A DNA stretch of 60,963 nucleotides from the NCBI GenBank assembly GCA_004793585.1, contig SRZB01000022.1, positions 1 through 60,963 on the forward strand, in the 5' to 3' direction. This document shows, one piece after another, positions 46,383-56,812 of the stretch. Each line of letters starts with the position of its first letter. Positions within the stretch are counted from its first letter, which is position 1. The notes under the pieces are model-generated. The model was not told where the DNA came from. It made no database searches and worked only from the letters and a program-made list of their open reading frames with translations. Both the position numbers and the translations under genes were made by a program. The stretch comes from Hominisplanchenecus murintestinalis (lineage in GTDB: Bacteria; Bacillota; Clostridia; Lachnospirales; Lachnospiraceae).

Positions 46383-47663
46383 ATGAGTTTACAGGTAGAG
46401 AAATTAGAGAAGAACATGGCGAAACTGACGATCGAAGTTCCTTTTGAGGAGTTTGACGCGGCAGTTCAGAAAGCATATTTGGCAAATAGAGGAAAGATTT
46501 CCATTCCGGGATTCCGTAAAGGAAAAGCACCCCGCAAGATGATTGAAAAAATGTACGGCGCAGGTATTTTCTATGAAGATGCAGTAAACGATCTGATTCC
46601 GGAGGCATATGACAAGGAAGTGGATGCCAGCGAGCTGGAAATCGTTTCCCGTCCGAAGATTGACGTCGTACAGGTAGAGCCGGGACAGCCGTTTATTTTT
46701 ACGGCGGAAGTAGCGCTCAGGCCGGAAGTAACTCTGGGTGAGTATAAGGGCATTGAGGTGGAGAAGCAGTCTGTCGAAGTGAGCGACGAGGAAATTCAGA
46801 AAGTGGTAGACGAAGAGCGTGAGAAGAACGCCAGAGTGATTGATGTGGATGACAGGGCTGTGGAAAACGGCGATATGGTAGTTCTGGACTTTGAGGGATT
46901 CGTGGACGGCGAAGCGTTTGACGGCGGAAAAGGCGAGAATTATGATCTGACCATTGGTTCCGGAAGCTTTATCCCCGGCTTTGAAGAGCAGCTGATCGGC
47001 GCTCAGATTGATGAGGAGACAGAGGTAAACGTTACATTCCCGGAAGAGTACCATGCGAAGGAACTGGCAGGAAAAGCTGCCGTATTTAAGTGTACTGTAC
47101 ATGAAATCAAGGTAAAAGAGCTGCCGGAAGCAGATGATGAGTTTGCGATGGATGTTTCTGAGTTTGATACATTAGACGAATATAAAGAGGACATCAGGAA
47201 AGACCTGGCAGAGAAGAAGGAAGCAGAAGCAAAATACGAGAAAGAAGCGAAAGTAATAGAAAAAATCGTGGAGAAAGCGTCTATGGAAGTTCCGGATGCG
47301 ATGGTTGACAGCCAGATAGACCGTATGGTTGACGAGTTTGCAGGCAGGATGCAGGCACAGGGGCTTACGCTGGATCAGTATTTCCAGTTTACGGGTCTGA
47401 CGTTTGAGAAGCTGTCTGAGCAGATGCGCCCGGAAGCTTTGAAGCGTATCCAGAACAGCCTGGTACTTGAGGCTATTGTGGCGGCAGAGCAGATTGAGAT
47501 CAGCGAGGAGAAGCTGAACGAGGGTCTGGAGGATCTGGCAAAGCGTTACGGCATGGAGCCGGATCAGATAAAAGACAATGAATATGCAAGGGAACAGGTG
47601 GAGAAGGATCTGCAGGTTCAGGCGGCAGTTGACCTGGTAAGGGATTCGGCAGTAGAAGTATAG
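46383..47663 (+). CDS. tig: trigger factor
   Basis: This is a 426-residue ribosome-associated chaperone and prolyl isomerase. The N-terminal ribosome-binding domain has the signature GFRKGKAPRKMIEKMYG, which docks at protein L23. The FKBP-type PPIase domain lies around residues 155-245 (GDMVVLDFEGFVDGEAFDGG). The rest is the helical chaperone arm domain. AAGGAGG lies about 12 bases before the ATG. It heads the block tig-clpP-clpX-lon-engB, a common Firmicutes order. Confidence 0.97.
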   Translation: MSLQVEKLEKNMAKLTIEVPFEEFDAAVQKAYLANRGKISIPGFRKGKAPRKMIEKMYGAGIFYEDAVNDLIPEAYDKEVDASELEIVSRPKIDVVQVEPGQPFIFTAEVALRPEVTLGEYKGIEVEKQSVEVSDEEIQKVVDEEREKNARVIDVDDRAVENGDMVVLDFEGFVDGEAFDGGKGENYDLTIGSGSFIPGFEEQLIGAQIDEETEVNVTFPEEYHAKELAGKAAVFKCTVHEIKVKELPEADDEFAMDVSEFDTLDEYKEDIRKDLAEKKEAEAKYEKEAKVIEKIVEKASMEVPDAMVDSQIDRMVDEFAGRMQAQGLTLDQYFQFTGLTFEKLSEQMRPEALKRIQNSLVLEAIVAAEQIEISEEKLNEGLEDLAKRYGMEPDQIKDNEYAREQVEKDLQVQAAVDLVRDSAVEV

Positions 47664-47718
47664 AAGCGGCCGGGACAGGCTGCGAGGAGAGTAATGGGGC
47701 ATAGAGAGGAGAGTCATC

Positions 47719-48300
47719 ATGAGCTTAATACCTTATGTCATTGAGCAGTCAAGCCGTGGGGAGCGGTCTTATGACATTTATTCCAGGCTGCTGAAAGACA
47801 GAATTATCTTCCTGGGTGAAGAGGTGAACGATGTAACTGCAAATTTGATTGTTGCGCAGATGCTGCACCTGGAAGCGGAAGATCCGGGCAAGGATATCCA
47901 GCTTTATATTAATAGTCCGGGCGGTTCTGTGACGGCAGGATGGGCGATTTATGATACCATGCACTATATCAAGTGTGATGTTTCTACGATTTGTATGGGA
48001 TTGGCAGCCAGCATGGGCGCATTTCTGCTTGCCGGCGGGACGAAGGGAAAGCGCATGGCGCTCCCGAACGCGGAAATCATGATTCATCAGCCGTCAGGCG
48101 GCGCGAAAGGACAGGCGACAGAAATTAAAATCGTGGCGGACATGATTTTAAAGACGAGAAAGAGGCTGAACGAGGAGCTGGCGAAGAATACCGGGCAGCC
48201 AATTGAAGTAATTGAGGTAGATACAGAGAGGGATAATTACATGAGCGCTCAGGAAGCGTTGGAATACGGCCTGATTGACAGCGTAATTACCCATCGATAA
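47719..48300 (+). CDS. clpP: ATP-dependent Clp protease proteolytic subunit
   Basis: This is a 193-residue serine peptidase that forms the double-heptamer chamber. The catalytic serine is in [11 protein letters not shown], the histidine in [12 protein letters not shown] and the aspartate in the following helix region. It starts [32 protein letters not shown] precedes the ATG. It is partnered by the clpX product directly downstream. Confidence 0.98.
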   Translation: MSLIPYVIEQSSRGERSYDIYSRLLKDRIIFLGEEVNDVTANLIVAQMLHLEAEDPGKDIQLYINSPGGSVTAGWAIYDTMHYIKCDVSTICMGLAASMGAFLLAGGTKGKRMALPNAEIMIHQPSGGAKGQATEIKIVADMILKTRKRLNEELAKNTGQPIEVIEVDTERDNYMSAQEALEYGLIDSVITHR

Positions 48301-48396
48301 ACGAGAGGAAGCAAGGCTCCTGCTTAATTGGCGGGAGTCTTTAACCTGTTATTAGGAAAAAATTGCTGCTTTAAAGTGAGAACAGGAGGAATAAAA

Positions 48397-49683
48397 GTGA
48401 GAATTCAAGAACAGAAGGTAAGGTGTTCTTTTTGTAATAAATCAGAAGATCAGGTAAGAAAGCTGATTTCCGGGCCGGATGACGTCTTTATCTGTGATGA
48501 GTGTATTGAAGTGTGTTCCGAAATCGTGGAGGAAGAGCTGGAAAATGAGTACATGGAAGGGGAGTGTTCTCATCTTCCGAAGCCGGAGCAGATAAAGAGG
48601 TTTCTTGATGAATATGTAATCGGGCAGGATGAGGCAAAGAAAGCGCTGTCTGTGGCAGTGTATAACCACTATAAGAGGGTTACGGCCGGACGGGATTTAG
48701 GCGTAGAGCTGCAGAAGAGCAATATTCTGATGCTGGGGCCTACCGGCTCGGGAAAGACGCTGCTGGCACAAACTCTGGCGAGACTTTTAGACGTGCCGTT
48801 CGCCATCGCGGACGCGACTTCCTTGACAGAAGCCGGGTATGTGGGCGAAGATGTGGAAAATATTCTGCTGAAACTGATTCAGGCGGCGGAACATGATATA
48901 GCGCGTGCAGAGTATGGAATTATTTATATTGATGAGTTTGATAAGATTACCAGGAAGTCGGAAAATGCTTCGATTACGCGCGATGTGTCTGGGGAAGGCG
49001 TGCAGCAGGCGCTCCTGAAGATTTTGGAGGGAACGGTTGCTTCTGTGCCGCCGCAGGGAGGGAGAAAGCATCCGCAGCAGGAGCTTCTCCAGATTGATAC
49101 GACGAACATCCTCTTTATCTGCGGCGGCGCGTTTGAAGGGCTGGACAAGATTATTGAAACCCGGATGGATACGAAAGCTATAGGATTTAATGCGGAGATT
49201 GGCGCAAAGCAGGAAAAAAATATCGGCGAACTTTATCAGAATGCGCTTCCGCAGGATTTTATTAAGTTTGGAATGATACCGGAAATCATGGGGCGCGTGC
49301 CAGTGGTGGTATCTTTGAATTCTTTAGATAAAGAAATGCTGATGCGTATCCTTCAGGAGCCGAGGAACTCCATTGTCAAGCAGTACAAAAAGCTTTTTGA
49401 GCTGGACGGCGTAAAGCTGCAGTTTGAGAAGGAAGCGCTGGAAGCGGTTGCAGATAAATCTTTGGAGAGAAAGACGGGAGCAAGAGGGCTGCGTTCTATT
49501 ATTGAGCAATCCATGATGGATTTGATGTACACAGTGCCTTCAGACGAGTCGATTGAAAGCTGCGTAGTGACAAAAGATGTTATCGATGGAAGCGGAAGCC
49601 CGAAATTTTCTTACAGGGAAAAACTTCCGGTTCGAAGCGCGGGAAGGAAAAGAAAGACGAGAACGTCAATAGAGACGGCTTGA
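48397..49683 (+). CDS. clpX: ClpX ATPase, substrate-unfolding subunit
   Basis: This is a 428-residue AAA+ unfoldase feeding ClpP. It starts with the ClpX zinc finger ([17 protein letters not shown] then ICDECIE). Walker A is [13 protein letters not shown], Walker [11 protein letters not shown], and the IGF loop is represented near the expected position by [12 protein letters not shown] 48397 is chosen because AGGAGGAAT precedes it and it begins just before the zinc finger; the frame open back to 48328 lacks a ribosome site. It is in the same operon as clpP and lon. Confidence 0.96.
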   Translation: MRIQEQKVRCSFCNKSEDQVRKLISGPDDVFICDECIEVCSEIVEEELENEYMEGECSHLPKPEQIKRFLDEYVIGQDEAKKALSVAVYNHYKRVTAGRDLGVELQKSNILMLGPTGSGKTLLAQTLARLLDVPFAIADATSLTEAGYVGEDVENILLKLIQAAEHDIARAEYGIIYIDEFDKITRKSENASITRDVSGEGVQQALLKILEGTVASVPPQGGRKHPQQELLQIDTTNILFICGGAFEGLDKIIETRMDTKAIGFNAEIGAKQEKNIGELYQNALPQDFIKFGMIPEIMGRVPVVVSLNSLDKEMLMRILQEPRNSIVKQYKKLFELDGVKLQFEKEALEAVADKSLERKTGARGLRSIIEQSMMDLMYTVPSDESIESCVVTKDVIDGSGSPKFSYREKLPVRSAGRKRKTRTSIETA

Positions 49684-49721
49684 GGATAAGCGGGATATCC
49701 TGCGTCAGGTAAGAGGTAGAT

Positions 49722-52040
49722 ATGAGTAAATTAACAAAGGAGATGCCGGCAGTGGCATTGAGGGGAATGGTAATTCTTCCGTCAATGACCGTGCATTTTG
49801 ATATCAGCAGGGAGAAATCCATAAAGGCAGTGGAGCAGGCAATGCAGGAGAACCAGCAGCTTTTTGTGGTCGCCCAGCGGAGCCCGGAAACCCCGGAACC
49901 GGAGAAAAAGGATTTATACAGTGTCGGTACGGTTGTAAACATTCGTCAGCTTCTGCGCCTTCCGCAAAACATTTTCCGGGTTTTGGCGGAGGGAACTGAA
50001 AGGGCAGAACTGGTGGATCTGGATGAGGAACAGGGGTATCTCCGCGCAGAGGTAGAAACTTTTGAGGAGCGTGCGGAGGATGAACCTGGAGAGGCGCAGA
50101 GAGAAGCGATGCTCCGAAACCTGAAAGAGCTTTATCAGGAGTATGCCCAGGTAAACGGAAGGATGCGAAAAGAGCTTACAACTCAGATTATAAGGGAAGA
50201 GAAGCTTTCGAAACTGGTGACAGATATTGCGGTGAATCTTCCGCTTTATTATGAGGAAAAGCAGAAAATCCTGGAGGCGGCGGACTTGGCGGAGCGATAT
50301 GAGCTGCTCTGTGTGATTCTCTGCTGTGAGACGGAAATCATGCGTGCCAGGGTGGAGCTTCAGCAAAAGGTGAGGGAGCGTGTCGATAAGAACCAGAGGG
50401 ATTATATGCTACGGGAACAGCTGAAGGTTATCCGTGAGGAACTGGGAGACGAGTCTGTTTTTACGGATGCGGAACAGTTCCAGGAAGCGGCGGCAAAGCT
50501 GAAAGCGCCCAGGTATGTAAAGGAAAAACTGGATAAAGAAATCGGCCATCTGAAAAATATGGCGGGAAATACTTCTGAGAGCGCTGTAGTCCGGAGCTAT
50601 ATTGAAACGCTTCTGGAGCTTCCCTGGGATAAAATGTCGAAGGACAATAAGAACCTGAAAGACGCCAGGAAAGTTCTGGAGACTGACCACTATGGGCTGG
50701 AGAAGGTGAAGGAGCGTGTGCTTGAGTTTCTGGCAGTGCGTATGCTTACAAAGAAAGGGGAAAGTCCCATCCTCTGTCTGGTGGGGCCGCCGGGAACAGG
50801 AAAGACTTCTGTCGCGAAATCCATTGCCCGCGCGATGAATAAGAAATATGTGCGTATCAGCCTGGGCGGCGTGCGGGATGAAGCGGAAATCCGGGGGCAC
50901 AGGCGCACATATGTAGGAGCCATGCCGGGAAGGATTGCGAATGGGATGAGGGCGGCGGGGGTGAAAAACCCGCTGATGCTTCTGGATGAGATAGATAAGA
51001 CCAGCAGTGATTATAAGGGCGATACGGCTTCTGCTCTTTTGGAGGTGCTGGACGCCGAACAGAACGTAAAGTTCCGGGATAACTACGTGGAGATTCCGAT
51101 GGATTTGTCGGAGGTGCTGTTTATCGCTACAGCAAATGACACGCGGACGATACCGCGCCCGCTGCTGGACCGCATGGAACTGATTGAGATTTCCAGCTAC
51201 ACAGAGAATGAAAAGTTCCATATCGCGAAAGAACATCTGCTCGAAAAGCAGATAAAGAAGAATGGGCTGGAAAAGTACGATGTGACGGTGACAAACGGCG
51301 CGTTAAAGAAAATAATTTCCAGTTATACGAGGGAGGCCGGCGTACGCAGCCTGGAGCGGAAAATTGGTGAAATCTGCCGGAAATCCGCGAGGGAGATTTT
51401 GGAGAATGGAAAGAAGTCTGTGAAAATCTCAGAGGGAAATTTGGATAAATATCTCGGCGCGGAGCGTTACAATGACAGCCTGCGCCAGAGAGAGGATGAA
51501 GTGGGCATTGTATGCGGGCTGGCGTGGACCAGCGTGGGCGGCGATACCCTGGAGATTGAAGTGAATGCTATGCGCGGTAAGGGCAGGCTTCAGCTTACGG
51601 GACAGCTTGGGGATGTCATGAAAGAGTCTGCGGAGGCGGGAATCAGCTACATCCGTTCCGTAGGCAAAGAATACGATATTCCGGAGGATTTCTTTCAAAA
51701 GCATGATATTCATATCCATATCCCGGAGGGGGCGGTACCGAAAGACGGCCCGTCAGCGGGAATCACGATGGCGACGGCAATCCTGTCAGCAGTTACCGGA
51801 CATAAAGTGCGGGCGGATGTGGCTATGACGGGGGAAATCACCCTGCGGGGGCGCGTCCTGCCGGTGGGCGGCCTGAAAGAGAAGCTGCTGGCAGCCAGGA
51901 ACGCAGGGATGAATACGGTACTGCTGCCTAGAAAAAATAAGGTAGACGTGGAAGAAATTTCGAAAGAAATAAAAAAAGGGCTGGAGCTGGTTTATGTGGA
52001 AACGATGAAGGACGTCCTGCCAGTGGCGCTCATAAAGTAA
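49722..52040 (+). CDS. lon: ATP-dependent protease Lon
   Basis: This 772-residue protease has three parts. The N-terminal substrate-binding domain starts MPAVALRGMVILPSMTVHFDI. The AAA+ domain has Walker A VGPPGTGKTSVAKSIA and Walker B LMLLDEIDK. The C-terminal serine-lysine protease domain has the catalytic Ser in PKDGPSAGITMATAI and Lys near GGLKEKLLAA. AGAGGTAG precedes the ATG. It degrades misfolded and regulatory proteins and here shares an operon with the Clp genes. Confidence 0.98.
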   Translation: MSKLTKEMPAVALRGMVILPSMTVHFDISREKSIKAVEQAMQENQQLFVVAQRSPETPEPEKKDLYSVGTVVNIRQLLRLPQNIFRVLAEGTERAELVDLDEEQGYLRAEVETFEERAEDEPGEAQREAMLRNLKELYQEYAQVNGRMRKELTTQIIREEKLSKLVTDIAVNLPLYYEEKQKILEAADLAERYELLCVILCCETEIMRARVELQQKVRERVDKNQRDYMLREQLKVIREELGDESVFTDAEQFQEAAAKLKAPRYVKEKLDKEIGHLKNMAGNTSESAVVRSYIETLLELPWDKMSKDNKNLKDARKVLETDHYGLEKVKERVLEFLAVRMLTKKGESPILCLVGPPGTGKTSVAKSIARAMNKKYVRISLGGVRDEAEIRGHRRTYVGAMPGRIANGMRAAGVKNPLMLLDEIDKTSSDYKGDTASALLEVLDAEQNVKFRDNYVEIPMDLSEVLFIATANDTRTIPRPLLDRMELIEISSYTENEKFHIAKEHLLEKQIKKNGLEKYDVTVTNGALKKIISSYTREAGVRSLERKIGEICRKSAREILENGKKSVKISEGNLDKYLGAERYNDSLRQREDEVGIVCGLAWTSVGGDTLEIEVNAMRGKGRLQLTGQLGDVMKESAEAGISYIRSVGKEYDIPEDFFQKHDIHIHIPEGAVPKDGPSAGITMATAILSAVTGHKVRADVAMTGEITLRGRVLPVGGLKEKLLAARNAGMNTVLLPRKNKVDVEEISKEIKKGLELVYVETMKDVLPVALIK

Positions 52041-52053
52041 AAGGAAGTAAAGT

Positions 52054-52647
52054 ATGATTATAAAGAATGCAGAGTTAGAGACAGTCTGTGGGATTACCAG
52101 CGTCCTGCCGGATCATGACAAGGCAGAGATTGCATTTGCCGGGAAATCCAATGTGGGGAAATCTTCACTGATTAACGGGCTGATGAACCGGAAATCCCTG
52201 GCGAGAACCAGTTCCCAGCCGGGAAAGACCCAGACGATTAATTTTTATAATGTCAACCAGACGGTGTATCTGGTGGATTTGCCGGGATATGGATACGCGA
52301 AGGTGTCCCAGTCGGAGAAAGAGAAATGGGGAAAGCTGATAGAGCGTTATCTCCACAGCTCCAAACAATTGCGGGCAGTATTTCTGCTGATTGATATCCG
52401 GCATGAGCCTTCCCAGAATGATAAGATGATGTATGACTGGATTCTGCATAACGGCTATGAGCCGATTATCATTGCCACGAAGCTGGATAAGTTGAAACGC
52501 AGCCAGGTGGCGAAGCATATAAAGATGGTAAAAGAGGGGCTTCATGTGGTTCCCGGAACTGCCGTAATTCCTTTTTCGGCGGTTACGAAGGATGGAAGGG
52601 ATGAAATCTGGGAGATTATAGAGGGCTGTATGGCACAGGAATGTTAA
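52054..52647 (+). CDS. engB: ribosome-biogenesis GTPase EngB/YsxC
   Basis: This is a 197-residue essential GTPase required for assembly of the 50S subunit. G1 is AGKSNVGKSSLING, G2 is around TSSQPGKTQTINFY, G3 VDLPGYGYAKV, and G4 ATKLDKL with G5 PFSAVTKDG. Length and spacing are typical. AAGGAAGTAAAG precedes the ATG. It follows lon by 13 bp, an order conserved in many Firmicutes. A terminator follows. Confidence 0.97.
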   Translation: MIIKNAELETVCGITSVLPDHDKAEIAFAGKSNVGKSSLINGLMNRKSLARTSSQPGKTQTINFYNVNQTVYLVDLPGYGYAKVSQSEKEKWGKLIERYLHSSKQLRAVFLLIDIRHEPSQNDKMMYDWILHNGYEPIIIATKLDKLKRSQVAKHIKMVKEGLHVVPGTAVIPFSAVTKDGRDEIWEIIEGCMAQEC

Positions 52648-52672
52648 AATGCCCAGAGTGAGAAGCGGTTTT

Positions 52673-52702
52673 GAGAAAACCAGGTTTGCCTGGTTTTCTT
52701 TT
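52673..52702 (+). terminator. terminator of the tig-engB block
   Basis: AGAAAACCAGG and CCTGGTTTTCT are perfectly complementary around a TTTG loop, followed by TTT. It may also end transcription in the other direction. Confidence 0.85.
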
Positions 52703-52715
52703 AAATAATTACCGA

Positions 52716-52727
52716 CCGACCGGTCGG
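52716..52727. promoter_or_regulatory. TetR-type operator before the RND transporter gene
   Basis: CCGACCGGTCGG is a perfect 12-bp palindrome inside a longer imperfect one (additional CCGA and GACG on the flanks). It lies 22 bp upstream of the transporter ATG. The TetR-family gene at the end of the same operon is the likely repressor. Confidence 0.75.
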
Positions 52728-52749
52728 ACGATACAAGGAGGAACAGCAT

Positions 52750-55700
52750 ATGATTGCAAAATTTAGCGTAAAGCGGCCATACACAGTCGTAGTGGGCATG
52801 GTGCTGGTACTGGTACTGGGATTTGTGTCTTTCTCAAAGATGAAAACAGATCTCCTGCCGGATATGACCCTGCCTTATGCCCTTGTGTATACTACTTACA
52901 TAGGCGCCAGCCCGGAAGAGGTGGAGACGACAGTTACCAGGCCGGTGGAGCAGTCTATGGCGACCATCAGCAACATTGAGAATATTACTTCTGTTTCCAG
53001 TGAAAATGTATCTATGGTTGTTCTGGAATTTGCCCAGACCGTAAATATGGATGCAGTTACGATTGAAATGCGGGAGAGCCTGGATCAGATTAAAGGGTAT
53101 TGGGATGACAGCGTAGGAAGCCCGATTATTATGAAAATGAACCCGGATATGCTTCCGGTTATGGTTGCGGCTGCAGAGGCAGGAGATATGGAAGGTTCAG
53201 AGCTGACAGACTATGTAAACAATACGGTGCTTCCGGAACTGGAAAGTATCGAGGGCGTGGCATCTGTGACGGCATCGGGCCTGATAGATGAAGAAGTACG
53301 GGTAATAATCAGGCAGGATAAGATTGATGCAGTCAATCGAAAAGTAAAGGACGCACTGGACGGGAAGTTTGCCGAGGCAGAGAGCGAGATGGAGGACGCT
53401 AAAGCGGAATTAGAAGACGGGAAGACGAAGCTGGAAGAAGGGGAGCGGGCACTGGCAGAGCAGACTGCCAATGCAGAGAGCCAGATTTCCAGCGGGCAGA
53501 ACCAGCTGATTTCCGGCGAAGCGGAATTGAACCAGAAAATTGCCGAGGTGGAGAGCGGGCTGGCGGAGCTTGAGACGGCGGAAAAAGAAATTCAGGCGCA
53601 GGAAGCGCAGCTTGCCGAGGCAGAAGAGCAGCTGGACGCGCTTCCAGGGCAGCTTACAGAAGCAGAGGAGGGCCTTGCAGCGATAGAGAGCGGGATTACA
53701 GGATTGGAGGCGGCAGCGGCAGGGCTTGAACAGGCGAAGCCTGCATTTGAGGGAAAGGCGGAGCTGGAGAAGCAGCTTGACGAGGCAGAGAAGAACCCTG
53801 ATACTCCGCCGGCGGCTTTGGCAGCGCTGCGGCAGCAGCTTACGGCTCTCCAGCAGCAGTTGGATGCAGTATTACAGCCTTTGGCAGCTATGGGGATAGA
53901 TACCAGCGGAAGCTATGAAGAAATCCAGCAGAAGATTAATACTCAGAAGTCAGAGTTGATTTCACAGAAAACCCAGATGGAAACGGCAGTTGGGCTATTA
54001 AGGGAAATGGCAGAAGAAATTCCGAACCAGCGGCAGGCGATAGCAGAAGGGAAGAAGCAGATAAGAGATGGAAAAAAGCAGATAAAAGCAGGAAAGTCAC
54101 AGCTTACGGAGGCAAAGCAACAGCTTACCGACGCAAAGAGCCAGATTGAATCAGGAAAAATTTCACTTTCGGCAGCTCTTTCTGAACTGAACAGAAACAA
54201 AATCAGCGCGACCATAGAGATCGCGTCAGGCAAAGCACAGATTACTGCCGGGGAGAGCCAGCTTGACACGGCAAGGAAGGAGCTGGACAGCCAGAAAGAC
54301 GCGGCTTATGAAAAGTCGGACGTAGAAGGAATCCTTACGGCTGACATGATAAAGGGAATTCTTGCAGCGCAGAACTTCACCATGCCGGCCGGGTATGTAG
54401 CGGAAGAAGGTATTGATTTCCTGGTGCGCGTGGGCGATAAGCTCACGGATACGCAGTCTCTGGAAGATTTGATGCTTGTGGATTTACATATGAAGGGTTT
54501 GAAACCTATTTACCTTTCAGACGTTGCAGATGTGACGGTAACAGATAACAGCAGTGAGGTTTACGCCAAAATTAATGGGCATGCGGGCGTGCTGTTTTCC
54601 ATGCAGAAGCAGTCGGGATATTCCACAGGAGATGTTTCTAAAAGGATTCAGAAAAAGTTTACGGAGATTGAGGAGGAATCCGGGAATACTCATTTTGTAA
54701 AGCTGATGGATCAGGGGATTTATATAGATATGGTTGTAAATTCCGTACTTGAAAATATGATTTCAGGCGCGGTGCTGGCAGTTTTGATTCTTTTGCTATT
54801 CCTGAAAAGTGTACGTCCTACTGTGGTAATTGCATTTTCTATCCCAATCAGTATTTTAGCAGCAATTGTACTAATGTATTTCTCAGGAATCAATATCAAC
54901 ATTATATCCCTTTCGGGACTGGCGTTGGGAATCGGTATGCTGGTGGATAATTCTATCGTGGTTATTGAAAATATTTATCGTCTGAGAAACGAAGGAGTTT
55001 CTGCAAAAAAAGCGGCGGTAGAAGGGGCGCGCCAGGTAGCAGGGGCGATTGCGGCGTCTACGCTTACTACCATTTGTGTATTTCTGCCGATTGTGTTCAC
55101 AGAGGGAATTACAAGGCAGCTCTTTGTGGATATGGGACTGACGATTGCTTATTCCCTGTTGGCGAGCCTTGCAGTGGCGCTTACTGTTGTTCCTATGATG
55201 GGGTCGGGCTTGCTGAAAAATACGGATGAAAAGAAGAGCCGTATTTTTGGCGGGCTTCAGAGCGGTTATGGAAAGATGATAGGTTTTGCTTTGAACCATA
55301 GGGCAATCGTGTTGATTGGGGCGGTATTGGCGCTGGTATTGAGTGCGGTGCTGTCTGTCTCAAAGGGGACGGAGTTTATGCCGGAAATGGAGAGTACGCA
55401 GATGTCCCTTACCCTGTCGCTGCCGGACGAGGGCGCAGGGAAACAGGAGCTTGCCGAGATGTCGGATAAAGTAACAGAAAGGATACAGGATATTCCGGAT
55501 GTAGAAGAAATCGGAGCCATGTCTCAGGGCGGCGGCATGATGGGAGTTATGGGAGACAGTGGTTCTGATACAGTTTCCATGTATCTGATTTTAAAAGAGG
55601 ATAAGGAACTGGACAGTCTGCAGTTGGCGGAAGAAATTAAAGAACGTACCGCCGATTTAGCGTGTGAGCTGAATATTCAGACTTCCAGCATGGATATGTC

Positions 55701-56811
55701 GGCGCTTGGCGGAAGCGGAATCTCTGTCAAAGTGAAAGGGCGTGAGCTGGATACGCTAAAAGAGCTGGCGGCACAGGCGGCAGCGGTTCTCGAAACGGTA
55801 GAAGGGGCTGTGGATGTTTCCGACGGTATTGAAGAGAAGACTCTGGAAATGCGTATCGTGGTAGATAAAGATAAGGCTATGAAATATCAGCTTACTACGG
55901 CGCAGGTATTCCAGTTCCTTCAGGGAAAACTGGCGGATGCAAAGAGCGCGACAACACTTACAACGGATGTGAAAGATTATCCGGTTATGGTCATTAGTGA
56001 GAATGATACGAAGCTTACCAGGGAACAGATTAAGAAACTGAAAATTGAAGGCAAAGATAAGAATGGGAATCCGAAAGATGTGCCGCTGAAAAATATTGTG
56101 GAATTTCAGGAGACAGAAGGATTTTCCTCGATCAACCGTGAAGCACAGACCAGATATGTGACAGTCAGCGCGAAAGTAGACGCGGGCTATAATATCGGGC
56201 TGGTGGCAGGCGAGGCGGAACAGAAGCTAAAGGAGATAGAGCTGCCAAAAGGATATACACTTGAGATGTCGGGAGAAAATGAGACGATTAACGAATCTAT
56301 GGTGGAGCTTTTGAAAATGCTTGGTCTGGCGGTATTGCTGATTTACCTGATTATGGTGGCGCAGTTCCAGTCGCTGCTCTCTCCGTTTATTATTATGTTT
56401 ACGATTCCTCTGGCATTTACAGGCGGCTTCCTGGGACTTTGGGCGACAGGAAAGCCGGTGAGCGTTATCGCGATGATAGGTTTTGTTATGCTTTCGGGTA
56501 TTATCGTAAATAATGGAATCGTTCTGGTGGACTATATCAACCAGCTCAGGCGGGGCGGCATGGAGAAACGAGCGGCCATCATAGAGTCAGGCCGAACCAG
56601 GCTGCGCCCAATCCTGATGACGGCGCTCACGACAATTCTTGGACTGAGTACAATGGCCGTCGGACTGGGAATGGGTGCGGATATGGTGCAGCCTATGGCA
56701 ATTGTGGCCGTAGGAGGACTTCTTTATGGCACGCTGCTGACACTGGTAGTCGTTCCGTGCATTTATGACTTACTGAACAGGAAGAAAGATATGACGGAGG
56801 AGGAAATTTAA
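52750..56811 (+). CDS. RND-family efflux permease with long coiled-coil insertion
   Basis: This is a 1353-residue inner-membrane pump of the HAE-1/SwrC type. The first helix (residues 10-28) and the sequence MKTDLLPDMTLPY are canonical. The membrane core lies at about 655-860, with VDNSIVVIENIYRLR and the proton-relay region, and again at about 1175-1340 with NNGIVLVDYINQLRRGGMEK. From about 195 to 525 the chain is almost purely charged heptads (Glu, Gln, Ala, Leu), with lines such as AEAESEMEDAKAELEDGKTK. Usual members are about 1020-1050 residues, so the excess is this insertion. AAGGAGGAAC precedes the ATG. It shares an operon with the TetR gene. Substrates are probably amphipathic or toxic compounds. 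Confidence 0.93.
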   Translation: MIAKFSVKRPYTVVVGMVLVLVLGFVSFSKMKTDLLPDMTLPYALVYTTYIGASPEEVETTVTRPVEQSMATISNIENITSVSSENVSMVVLEFAQTVNMDAVTIEMRESLDQIKGYWDDSVGSPIIMKMNPDMLPVMVAAAEAGDMEGSELTDYVNNTVLPELESIEGVASVTASGLIDEEVRVIIRQDKIDAVNRKVKDALDGKFAEAESEMEDAKAELEDGKTKLEEGERALAEQTANAESQISSGQNQLISGEAELNQKIAEVESGLAELETAEKEIQAQEAQLAEAEEQLDALPGQLTEAEEGLAAIESGITGLEAAAAGLEQAKPAFEGKAELEKQLDEAEKNPDTPPAALAALRQQLTALQQQLDAVLQPLAAMGIDTSGSYEEIQQKINTQKSELISQKTQMETAVGLLREMAEEIPNQRQAIAEGKKQIRDGKKQIKAGKSQLTEAKQQLTDAKSQIESGKISLSAALSELNRNKISATIEIASGKAQITAGESQLDTARKELDSQKDAAYEKSDVEGILTADMIKGILAAQNFTMPAGYVAEEGIDFLVRVGDKLTDTQSLEDLMLVDLHMKGLKPIYLSDVADVTVTDNSSEVYAKINGHAGVLFSMQKQSGYSTGDVSKRIQKKFTEIEEESGNTHFVKLMDQGIYIDMVVNSVLENMISGAVLAVLILLLFLKSVRPTVVIAFSIPISILAAIVLMYFSGININIISLSGLALGIGMLVDNSIVVIENIYRLRNEGVSAKKAAVEGARQVAGAIAASTLTTICVFLPIVFTEGITRQLFVDMGLTIAYSLLASLAVALTVVPMMGSGLLKNTDEKKSRIFGGLQSGYGKMIGFALNHRAIVLIGAVLALVLSAVLSVSKGTEFMPEMESTQMSLTLSLPDEGAGKQELAEMSDKVTERIQDIPDVEEIGAMSQGGGMMGVMGDSGSDTVSMYLILKEDKELDSLQLAEEIKERTADLACELNIQTSSMDMSALGGSGISVKVKGRELDTLKELAAQAAAVLETVEGAVDVSDGIEEKTLEMRIVVDKDKAMKYQLTTAQVFQFLQGKLADAKSATTLTTDVKDYPVMVISENDTKLTREQIKKLKIEGKDKNGNPKDVPLKNIVEFQETEGFSSINREAQTRYVTVSAKVDAGYNIGLVAGEAEQKLKEIELPKGYTLEMSGENETINESMVELLKMLGLAVLLIYLIMVAQFQSLLSPFIIMFTIPLAFTGGFLGLWATGKPVSVIAMIGFVMLSGIIVNNGIVLVDYINQLRRGGMEKRAAIIESGRTRLRPILMTALTTILGLSTMAVGLGMGADMVQPMAIVAVGGLLYGTLLTLVVVPCIYDLLNRKKDMTEEEI

Positions 56812-56812
56812 T

